A stretch of DNA of 15,542 bases from assembly GCA_003155705.1 (NCBI GenBank), contig PMEC01000144.1:22063-37604 (forward strand). Direction: 5' to 3'. The position numbers were made by a program, and so were the translations under genes. The stretch is from Bacteroidales bacterium (GTDB taxonomy: Bacteria; Bacteroidota; Bacteroidia; Bacteroidales; VadinHA17). Below are positions 1 to 6,072 of this stretch, piece by piece; within the stretch, counting starts at the first letter, position 1; every line of letters begins with the position of its first letter. The notes under the pieces are model-generated. The model worked only from the letters and a program-made list of their open reading frames with translations. It ran no database searches and was not told the origin of the DNA.

Positions 1-1110
1 GTCCATACTTATAATATTATGACTTATCCCGCTTTCCTTACTACTTGAGAGAGTCAAGTAATTAATTTCAGCATTAATCTGGCTAAGAGTGAGTTCTTTA
101 AAATTTCCAATATTTGATTCAAGGTCAATATTAAGATGTTTCGAATTTGATAGGTTAAAGCTTAGAAACAGGAAGGAGAAAACCACTAAAAATATGGTTA
201 CAATGATTCTTAACCTATCAACTAATTTATTGGCACTAGCCTTGGTCAACATTAATAAACGTTTCCGTGTTAATGATTGATTAAATCCGCTTGTTAAAGA
301 TATATTTCTGCCGTAGCTTATAAAATTTATCAGGTTTTCGGCATAACTCTTTATGTCAGCAGAAACCCGAATTACGCCATTATCTGCCAGATATTCATGA
401 TTGACTCTTACTGCTCTGTTGTACAAAACGAGAATAGGGTTGAACCAATAGATGATCTGCACAAATTCAACAAATATTACATCAATCGAATGGAATTGTT
501 TTATATGTTCAAATTCATGCGATAACAATTCCTTTGTCAGTTTATTATTCAGATAGTCATGTTTGTATACAAAGATTGTATTGAAGAAACAAAAAGGATT
601 TATCTGATGATCAAGTAGTGCAATTCTGTATCCGGAATAAACTATTTTTTCAGATAATAAAAGTTTGTGTCGGATAATGAAAATATTTTTGAAAAAACGG
701 AATAACAACAGTACGACTACTGAAATATAAAGGATTGACAAAATTTCAAAAAAACTAATTTCGGGGATTAATCTTTCAGTTGAAACTGAATTTAAATTTG
801 TAGCTGATGCTGAATTTGAATTTGAAGGAGCAATTGCTGTATAAGACTGATTTGAAGTATTTGGAGCAGTATTTTGATTATGATTTAGAGCAGAAATATT
901 ATTATTTAAAATAGTAACCAAATTATTATTCCAATGGTCATTCTGAATTTTAAACGGAATCACAATAGAGGGAATAATAAATGAAGATACGATAGAGAAA
1001 ATAAGAAAAAACCTGTTGAACACGAACAGTTTCTCTTTTCTTAACAGGAACCAATAAAGCCCAAACATCAAGAGAAGGCTTACGCTTGATTTGATTATAT
1101 ATGCTGTCAT
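1..1110 (-). CDS. M56 family (BlaR1/MecR1-type) membrane sensor metallopeptidase, C-terminus cut by window edge
   Basis: The first 370 residues are read without a stop to the window edge. The protein should be an inner-membrane zinc protease that senses a signal and triggers inactivation of the adjacent BlaI-type repressor. Visible: membrane segments at about residues 8-23, 34-53, 122-138 and 303-320; the zinc motif HEFEH (198-202, HExxH) in a cytoplasmic loop, with a downstream NHEYLAD (E239 as likely third ligand). Residues about 56-112 form an Asn/Ser/Thr-rich low-complexity stretch between helices 2 and 3. The start codon is ATG at 1110-1108, overlapping the repressor stop as ATGA, so the two genes are probably translationally coupled. 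Any C-terminal sensor domain lies outside the window, so a beta-lactam ligand cannot be assumed; Bacteroidota M56 proteins often lack the penicillin-binding domain. Confidence 0.9.
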   Translation of the reverse strand, partial: MTAYIIKSSVSLLLMFGLYWFLLRKEKLFVFNRFFLIFSIVSSFIIPSIVIPFKIQNDHWNNNLVTILNNNISALNHNQNTAPNTSNQSYTAIAPSNSNSASATNLNSVSTERLIPEISFFEILSILYISVVVLLLFRFFKNIFIIRHKLLLSEKIVYSGYRIALLDHQINPFCFFNTIFVYKHDYLNNKLTKELLSHEFEHIKQFHSIDVIFVEFVQIIYWFNPILVLYNRAVRVNHEYLADNGVIRVSADIKSYAENLINFISYGRNISLTSGFNQSLTRKRLLMLTKASANKLVDRLRIIVTIFLVVFSFLFLSFNLSNSKHLNIDLESNIGNFKELTLSQINAEINYLTLSSSKESGISHNIISMD

Positions 1111-1484
1111 TTTTTAGTCTTTTTAGTTGAAATTTTTTTGTCAACCAGATCTCTTAATTCTTTTAACTCTTGCTGATTCATGTTTGTTTCATTAGTAAAA
1201 AATGATGCAAACTGAGCGGTTGAATTGTTAAAAAAATCTTTGATCAGTCCATTAATATGATCTGAAAAGTAATCTGCTTTTTTGATCAAGGGGAAATATT
1301 CTCTTGAATTTCCGTACTGCTTATAACTGACAAATCCCTTGTCAATCATTCGCTTTAATAATGTAAGTACAGTTGTCGGGGCTGGTTTTGGATCTGGAAA
1401 TTCATTTAGAAGGTCACGAATAAAAGCTTTGTCCAGCCTCCAAAGCAGTTTCATAATTTGTTCTTCAGCGTTTGTGAGATGCAT
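1107..1484 (-). CDS. BlaI/MecI/CopY family transcriptional repressor
   Basis: This 125-residue protein has the usual length of BlaI/MecI repressors. The N-terminal winged helix starts with LTNAEEQIMKLLW and continues through PAPTTVLTLLKRMIDKGFV (recognition helix and wing), followed by a REYFPLI strand typical of the family. The C-terminal half (about 75-125) would form the helical dimerisation part, which in studied members is cut after induction by the partner protease. It is first in a two-gene operon with the M56 protein, overlapping by 4 nt (ATGA). A TCTACA-AA-TGTAGA dyad lies 26 nt upstream on its predicted promoter, so negative autoregulation is likely. No clear ribosome binding site precedes the ATG, as is common in Bacteroidota. 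Which other genes it represses is unknown. Confidence 0.93.
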   Translation of the reverse strand: MHLTNAEEQIMKLLWRLDKAFIRDLLNEFPDPKPAPTTVLTLLKRMIDKGFVSYKQYGNSREYFPLIKKADYFSDHINGLIKDFFNNSTAQFASFFTNETNMNQQELKELRDLVDKKISTKKTKK

Positions 1485-1509
1485 ATTATTCTACATTTAA
1501 TTGCGTTTC

Positions 1510-1523
1510 TCTACAAATGTAGA
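1510..1523 (-). promoter_or_regulatory. Putative BlaI operator dyad
   Basis: TCTACA and TGTAGA form 6-bp inverted arms around AA. The core TACAnnTGTA matches the established BlaI/MecI operator consensus. It ends 26 nt before the repressor ATG and overlaps the predicted -7 element, so a bound dimer would block the promoter. A further half site, TCTACA, starts at 1490. Confidence 0.75.
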
Positions 1524-1545
1524 TTAGATTTTTTTTAATATCAAA
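1514..1545 (-). promoter_or_regulatory. Bacteroidota-type promoter of the repressor/sensor operon
   Basis: On the minus strand TTTG (1545-1542) is followed after exactly 20 nt by TACATTTG (1521-1514). This is a full match to the Bacteroidota primary-sigma consensus TTTG-N19-21-TAnnTTTG. Transcription should start a few bases below 1514, giving a leader of about 25 nt before the ATG at 1484. Confidence 0.75.
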
Positions 1546-1690
1546 ATATTTTGACATTTTTTTTATAACTCTTGCATTGTCCTGACTCGGTTTAGATATA
1601 AAAATATTGAATGTGGGTAAAAAAGCATCCCTTTGAAGCAGTACAGGTGCGCCTCAAAGAAAGGATATCTTTCTATACTAATTTTTATTA

Positions 1691-1723
1691 TTAAGGTATT
1701 TTTAAGGTATTATTAAGGCCTTA
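1691..1723. repeat. Three 11-bp tandem repeats across a stop codon
   Basis: Units TTAAGGTATTT, TTAAGGTATTA and TTAAGGCCTTA follow each other without gaps. The third contains the stop codon and last codons of the enolase-superfamily gene. The rest of 1524-1712 is AT-rich; I see only a weak stem (CTTTGA/TCAAAG near 1635-1660) and no convincing terminator. Confidence 0.6.
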
Positions 1724-3083
1724 TCACAGTTCCATCTCTCTTCCGTACAATCCAGTTCGATTTTGTTGTAATCGGATATTTTGCAGCTTCTTTTTCATTT
1801 ATATCCACTCCCAATCCGGGCACCTCATTTACAGACATATATCCGTTTTTCATAGTCGGGCAACCTGAAAAAACTGATTGCAGCTTATCGGAAAATGAAA
1901 CTGATTCCTGGATGCCGAAATTCCACGTTGCCAGATCTATGTGACAATTGGCAGCATGTCCGACCGGTGAAACATCGCCAGGGCCATGCCAAGCAGTCTT
2001 AATATTGAACCATTCCCCCAATCGTGCAACTTTCATAGCTGGCGTTATACCACCGATCTGGGAGATATGGATACGGATAAAATCAAATAGCTGATCGACC
2101 ATCGGCATCCTGAACTCATTGATATTATTGAAAAGCTCACCCATTGCAACAGGAACAGATGTTGCAGCCCTGAGTTGCTTAAACCATTCCATGTTTTCCG
2201 GTGAAAAAGGATCTTCAATAAAGAACGGATGATACTCTTCTAGCTTCTTTATCAAATTTATTGCATCGATCGGCTCTACCCTTTCATGCATATCATGCAA
2301 TAGTTCAACTTCTTCTCCGCAAGCTTTACGAACACTTTCAAACATTTTGGGGACAGCATTAAGATATGCACGCTGATCCATAAAAGAATCACTTTCTGCT
2401 CCAAAGCCCGCTCCTTTAAAATCGGGATTGTTTCCAAGCGTTCCTACACTTCCATAGCCGCCAAGCTGTATCCTGACATGACGGAATCCCTGGGCCATAA
2501 ATTTCTGAACTGATGTTATTACTTCCTCAGGAGTTTGTCCGCTGGCATGAGTATAACATGGAACCGCAAACCGTACTTTTCCCCCAAGAAGCTGGTAAAC
2601 AGGCATATTTGCACGTTTCGCTTTGATATCCCATAAAGCTTCATCCAGGCCGCTTAAAGCATTATTCAGAACCGGCCCGTTGCGCCAGTAAGAGCTTACG
2701 TAGGCCGATTGCCACATATCCTCTATATTATCAACATCTTTACCTCTGCAGAAATCATCGAGGTAACTGTTTATCGCTGTGATAACTGCCTCAGCCCGCT
2801 GGGTAAATGTTGCACAACCAAGACCGTAAAGACCAGGCTCGGTAGTCTCCACTTTTACTATTACAAGATTAGATCCTGCCGGCGCCGTGGCAATAGCTCT
2901 CACTTTACTGATCTTCACTGCAGGCATTCCTTTTGCATAAGCAGGTGCTTCTTTATTTTCCTGAGATGCAGCCTGGAATAATGGGCTTCTAAAAAGTCCT
3001 AAAATACCTGCTGCTGAACCGGTTGCTATCATCTTCATTGCATCGCGGCGACTGGTTGCTGATTTGGTTCCCTGGGTTTTCAT
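1713..3083 (-). CDS. Tat-exported enolase-superfamily sugar-acid dehydratase (mannonate dehydratase-like)
   Basis: A 456-residue protein of the mandelate racemase/enolase superfamily, closest in pattern to the D-mannonate dehydratase/RspA group, which removes water from sugar acids to give 2-keto-3-deoxy acids. Visible: twin-arginine signal SRRDAMK (11-17) plus a hydrophobic stretch ending about residue 40; N-terminal capping domain about 55-170; barrel with HDMH (D264 metal ligand, H266 likely catalytic), FIEDP (E290) and MGELF (E316) as the other metal ligands, and AWHGPGD (H366 as likely acid/base). The C-terminus RDGTVIRP resembles the family's usual end. The start is set at ATG 3083-3081 because it places the Tat motif near the N-terminus; an in-frame start at 3167 would add 28 atypical residues and lies upstream of a possible -7 box. 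Export is unusual for this superfamily. The exact substrate cannot be told from sequence. Confidence 0.87.
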   Translation of the reverse strand: MKTQGTKSATSRRDAMKMIATGSAAGILGLFRSPLFQAASQENKEAPAYAKGMPAVKISKVRAIATAPAGSNLVIVKVETTEPGLYGLGCATFTQRAEAVITAINSYLDDFCRGKDVDNIEDMWQSAYVSSYWRNGPVLNNALSGLDEALWDIKAKRANMPVYQLLGGKVRFAVPCYTHASGQTPEEVITSVQKFMAQGFRHVRIQLGGYGSVGTLGNNPDFKGAGFGAESDSFMDQRAYLNAVPKMFESVRKACGEEVELLHDMHERVEPIDAINLIKKLEEYHPFFIEDPFSPENMEWFKQLRAATSVPVAMGELFNNINEFRMPMVDQLFDFIRIHISQIGGITPAMKVARLGEWFNIKTAWHGPGDVSPVGHAANCHIDLATWNFGIQESVSFSDKLQSVFSGCPTMKNGYMSVNEVPGLGVDINEKEAAKYPITTKSNWIVRKRDGTVIRP

Positions 3084-3148
3084 AAATATGATTTCTGATT
3101 TAAAAAACTTACCTGAAGTTATAATTAAAAGTCCGATGTGATCTTTAA

Positions 3149-3156
3149 CAAATATA
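3149..3156 (-). promoter_or_regulatory. Possible -7 element for the enolase-superfamily gene
   Basis: On the minus strand TATATTTG fits TAnnTTTG and would start transcription near 3143, about 60 nt before the chosen ATG. I found no matching TTTG at the expected distance, so the call is weak. Confidence 0.3.
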
Positions 3157-3232
3157 AAAAGAATCAATGACCTTTAATTATTTTCCTTTTGGTAGTACAT
3201 GATACTGAACTATGCTTTGAGAAATAAAGTTT

Positions 3233-3320
3233 TGGACTAAAGTCCATAAATCTCTCATTATCAATTACCCCGGCATTAATGCCGGGGTTAATTAAACATC
3301 ATTATCGTGGGCTTTAGCCC
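3233..3320. repeat. Three-hairpin palindromic repeat (REP/BIME-like)
   Basis: Three palindromes lie in a row: TGGACT-AA-AGTCCA (3233-3246), a perfect 22-bp palindrome built from ACCCCGGCATT and its complement (3267-3288), and GGGCT-TT-AGCCC (3309-3320). The spacers both contain CATTATC. The GC-rich hairpins contrast with AT-rich surroundings. There is no T-run and the position is between divergent starts, so it is not a simple terminator. Similar GGCTAAAGCC-type hairpins are, from memory, common dispersed repeats in Bacteroidota genomes; there is no second copy in this window. Confidence 0.6.
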
Positions 3321-3429
3321 TAAATCTTTCTTTTTATTATCATCTGGTTGCACAAAAAACATTATATTACAACCGGTAGAGTTAAGACGATATCCTAGTA
3401 CTTTCTTCTTTCTGGTAATAACCTGAATT

Positions 3430-4590
3430 ATGACTTCAAAAGACAGATTTCTGAAAGCTCTCAATAAAGGAAAACCCGACAGGTTACCGGTAACAACTCA
3501 CCATCTGATGCCTTCATTCCTGAATAATTTTATGGATGGAATAGGAGAACAGCAGTTCTTTGATCAATTCGGGCTTGATTCTATTAAATGGGCGGTAGCA
3601 TCTTTTTACACTCCCGGAAAAGGAGAATATTTTGATCCCTTTCAGACCGAATTAGGTTTTCTTGAAACAAGGAGGGTTTGTTCTGAAAATTGGAGATTCA
3701 GGATTGAAACCTTACCAGGTAAAGATTACGAAACAAAAAGATTCAGCATTATCACTCCCGGGAAATCACTTTCAATGGTTCTGCAGTCAAATGAATATAC
3801 CACATGGGTTGCAGAACATCTGATTAAAGAAAAGAATGATATTGACGTAATTGCAAAATACATGACCTCACCAGTTTGCGATGTAGCTGAAATAAACAGG
3901 ATAGCACTTGAATATGGTAATCGCGGACTGGTAAGAGGGCACATAGCTGGTTTTGAAGGATTCGGACAACCCGGTTGCTGGCAGGATTTTGCTTGTCTTT
4001 TTGGAATTGAAAACCTGATATACAAAACTTTTGATGACCCGGAATGGGTACATTCTTTTCTAGGTGTCCTTATGGAAAGGAAAAGGCATTTTGTCAGGTC
4101 ATTAAAAGGAGCGTTGTATGATATTATAGAACTAGGAGGCGGTGATGCTTCCACAACTGTTATTAGTCCTGATATCTTTGATAAATTTGTTGCCCCATAT
4201 GATTCAGAACTAATCCGTGAGGCCCATGCAGTGAATCAGAGAATTGTTTACCATACCTGCGGAGGAATGATGCCGATACTTGAGAACATTGCCGGAATGA
4301 AACCTGACGCAATGGAAACTTTCACTCCTCCGGATATGGGTGGCGATACCCGTCTCGGAGAAGCAAAAAAAAGAATCGGTGATAAAGTTTGCATGATCGG
4401 AGGATTTGATCAGTTTCATTTTTTCAACGGATGTACACCTGAACAAACCAGAGCTGAAGTAAGAAGGTGTTTTAATGAAGCTGGTGGCAACGGTGGCTTT
4501 ATACTGTCACCATCAGACCATTTTTTCCAGGCAGATCTTATATTGATTGAAGCTTACGCCGAGGAAGCAAGAAAATGTGAATATTTATAA
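3430..4590 (+). CDS. Uroporphyrinogen decarboxylase family protein, MtaA/CmuA-like putative methyltransferase
   Basis: A 386-residue URO-D family TIM-barrel protein. The N-terminus SKDRFLKALNKGKPDRLPV is the usual opening of this family. YHTCGG (H275, C277) matches the His-x-Cys zinc pair of corrinoid-dependent methyltransferases such as MtaA/MtbA rather than true HemE, which lacks it. GGGDAS (about 236-241) and METFTPP (295-301) are other conserved strand ends. The third zinc ligand of MtaA, a cysteine in a late APGC-type loop, is not seen: the corresponding loop reads SPSDHF (360-365), where D363 or H364 might substitute. It probably moves a methyl group between a small substrate and a corrinoid or thiol, but no corrinoid protein is encoded nearby. 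The downstream gene, 73 bp on, encodes a multi-cluster Fe-S protein. A heme biosynthesis role is unlikely. No clear promoter was found. Confidence 0.85.
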   Translation: MTSKDRFLKALNKGKPDRLPVTTHHLMPSFLNNFMDGIGEQQFFDQFGLDSIKWAVASFYTPGKGEYFDPFQTELGFLETRRVCSENWRFRIETLPGKDYETKRFSIITPGKSLSMVLQSNEYTTWVAEHLIKEKNDIDVIAKYMTSPVCDVAEINRIALEYGNRGLVRGHIAGFEGFGQPGCWQDFACLFGIENLIYKTFDDPEWVHSFLGVLMERKRHFVRSLKGALYDIIELGGGDASTTVISPDIFDKFVAPYDSELIREAHAVNQRIVYHTCGGMMPILENIAGMKPDAMETFTPPDMGGDTRLGEAKKRIGDKVCMIGGFDQFHFFNGCTPEQTRAEVRRCFNEAGGNGGFILSPSDHFFQADLILIEAYAEEARKCEYL

Positions 4591-4601
4591 TTTCAGGCAC
4601 T

Positions 4602-4632
4602 ATTGCTGAAACTCTAAAAACTTCTACATTTG
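4602..4632 (+). promoter_or_regulatory. Candidate promoter for the Fe-S protein gene
   Basis: ATTG (4602-4605), 19 nt, then TACATTTG (4625-4632): the -7 box is a full TAnnTTTG match and the -33 box matches three of four bases. Transcription would start near 4639. This excludes an in-frame TTG at 4634 as the start and supports ATG 4664. Confidence 0.5.
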
Positions 4633-4663
4633 ATTGGTCTTTAAAAAGGAAGCAAACCATAGT

Positions 4664-5956
4664 ATGGCGCATCAAAATACTATTAAGTATCAAAACTATA
4701 AGAAACTCACGGAAAGGTACAATCGTTTCCCACAGGGAGTTGTTGCTTCCGAACTGCTTTTTAAAATACTAAAAATTCTATTTTCAGAGAGAGAGGCAGG
4801 ACTTGTTTCATTATTGCCTATAAAACCTTTTAGCATAAGAAAAGCTGCTGAAATCTGGAAAATAAGGGAATCAGATGCAAAGACTATTCTCAATGACCTT
4901 GCTGACAAGGGAATATTGATCGATGCCTGTGAAAATGAAGAAGTAACATATTCTATGCCACCTCCCATGGCTGGATTTTTTGAGTTTTCGTTGATGAGAT
5001 ACAGAAACGATATTGACCAGAAAACTCTATCCGAACTTTTCTATCAATACATGAATGTTGAGGAAGACTTTATTAAAAATCTCTTTACGACAGGCGAAAC
5101 CCAGCTTGGAAGAACATATGTCAATGAAGATGTGCTTTCAAACGAAAATGCGTTGCATGTGCTTGATTATGAGAGAGCCTCCGAGGTAATAAAAACGGCT
5201 TCCTCAATCGGTAACGGAATATGTTATTGCAGGCATAAGATGGAACATGTCGGGAAAAACTGTGATGCACCAATGGACATCTGCATGACATTCAACAGCA
5301 GCGCTGATTCATTGACTCGGCATGGTATTGCAAGAAAAGTTGATGTAGCTGAAGGATTGGATCTTTTAAATATTGCCAGACAGAAAAATCTGGTACAGTT
5401 CGGTGAAAATGTACAGGAAAGAGTAAATTTCATATGTAATTGCTGTGGTTGCTGCTGTGAAGCGCTTATTGCATCAAGGAAATTCGGTTTTCTCAATCCT
5501 GTTCATACAACCAACTTTATCCCTTTTATAATTGAGGAAAATTGTAATGGCTGCGGGAAATGTGCGGTACTATGTCCAGTAGAAGCTATGACACTGGTTT
5601 CGTCGAATGATCCCATTAATCCAAACAGGAAAAAAGCAAAGCTTGATCAGGAAATCTGTCTTGGCTGTGGTGTTTGTCTTAACGGCTGTAACAAAAAAGC
5701 AATGGAACTCAGATCACGAAAAGAACGGGTCATCACACCGATTAATTCAGTTCACAGGGTTGTAACAATGGCAATTGAAAGAGGCAAGCTTCAAAACCTT
5801 ATTTTTGACAACCAGGTCATGTTCAGCCATAGAGCAATGGCAGCAGTTCTTGGAGTAATACTTAAACTCCCTCCAATAAAACAGGTTCTTGCAAGCCGGC
5901 AATTTAAATCACGGTACCTGGCTTCTTTGATACGCAGACAAAATAAATACTCATGA
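4664..5956 (+). CDS. Multi-cluster 4Fe-4S ferredoxin-type protein with N-terminal winged-helix-like region
   Basis: A 430-residue soluble redox protein. Residues about 55-100 (PFSIRKAAEIW...LNDLADKGILID) look like a winged helix. Four cysteine groups follow: C187, C189, C200, C207; a dense group C258, C260, C261, C263, C264, C265 (CNCCGCCC); then two classic CxxCxxCxxxCP-like sites, C294/297/300/304 and C332/335/338/342. The last two should bind [4Fe-4S] clusters; the first two groups may bind another cluster or a metal. I chose ATG 4664 over the in-frame TTG at 4634 because AAGGA lies upstream and a promoter-like -7 box overlaps the region of the TTG. It follows the UroD-like gene in the same direction, which suggests it supplies electrons to, or helps reactivate, a methyltransfer system. 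It lacks features that would let me name it as a known corrinoid activator. Confidence 0.83.
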   Translation: MAHQNTIKYQNYKKLTERYNRFPQGVVASELLFKILKILFSEREAGLVSLLPIKPFSIRKAAEIWKIRESDAKTILNDLADKGILIDACENEEVTYSMPPPMAGFFEFSLMRYRNDIDQKTLSELFYQYMNVEEDFIKNLFTTGETQLGRTYVNEDVLSNENALHVLDYERASEVIKTASSIGNGICYCRHKMEHVGKNCDAPMDICMTFNSSADSLTRHGIARKVDVAEGLDLLNIARQKNLVQFGENVQERVNFICNCCGCCCEALIASRKFGFLNPVHTTNFIPFIIEENCNGCGKCAVLCPVEAMTLVSSNDPINPNRKKAKLDQEICLGCGVCLNGCNKKAMELRSRKERVITPINSVHRVVTMAIERGKLQNLIFDNQVMFSHRAMAAVLGVILKLPPIKQVLASRQFKSRYLASLIRRQNKYS

Positions 5957-6072
5957 TTGCTTTCAGAATTGCCAATTTTACATATTTTTAAAGTGGATTT
6001 AAGCTGGACCTTAAGAAATAAATTGTACATCATAAATTAATAATTAAAATAATAATCAAATAACTACCTATT

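Larger units (their letters stand above)
3084..3429. other. Divergent intergenic region
   Basis: 346 bp separate the start of the enolase-superfamily gene from the start of the UroD-like gene, so both promoters should be here. It holds the possible -7 box (3149-3156) and the three-hairpin repeat (3233-3320). The remainder (3321-3429) is AT-rich, with only a weak GGTTG/CAACC inverted repeat (3346-3374) and no small gene that I can support. Confidence 0.6.

Noticed and set aside
89..280. 63-codon plus-strand frame
   Set aside because: Antisense to the M56 gene, which stays open through the window edge.
950..1144. 64-codon minus-strand frame at the repressor/sensor junction
   Set aside because: It overlaps both real genes in another frame; the ATGA overlap and HExxH-containing frame explain the region.
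3346..3374. GGTTG/CAACC inverted repeat upstream of the UroD-like gene
   Set aside because: A 5-bp stem with a 19-nt loop is expected by chance.
3726..4154. 142-codon open frame on the minus strand
   Set aside because: It is antisense to the UroD-like gene, with composition typical of a shadow frame.
3430..4590. Calling the UroD-like gene hemE
   Set aside because: The HxCGG zinc pair and lack of heme genes nearby point to the methyltransferase-like branch.
4634..4663. TTG start extending the Fe-S protein by 10 residues
   Set aside because: It would fall at or before the predicted transcription start; ATG 4664 has an AAGGA upstream.
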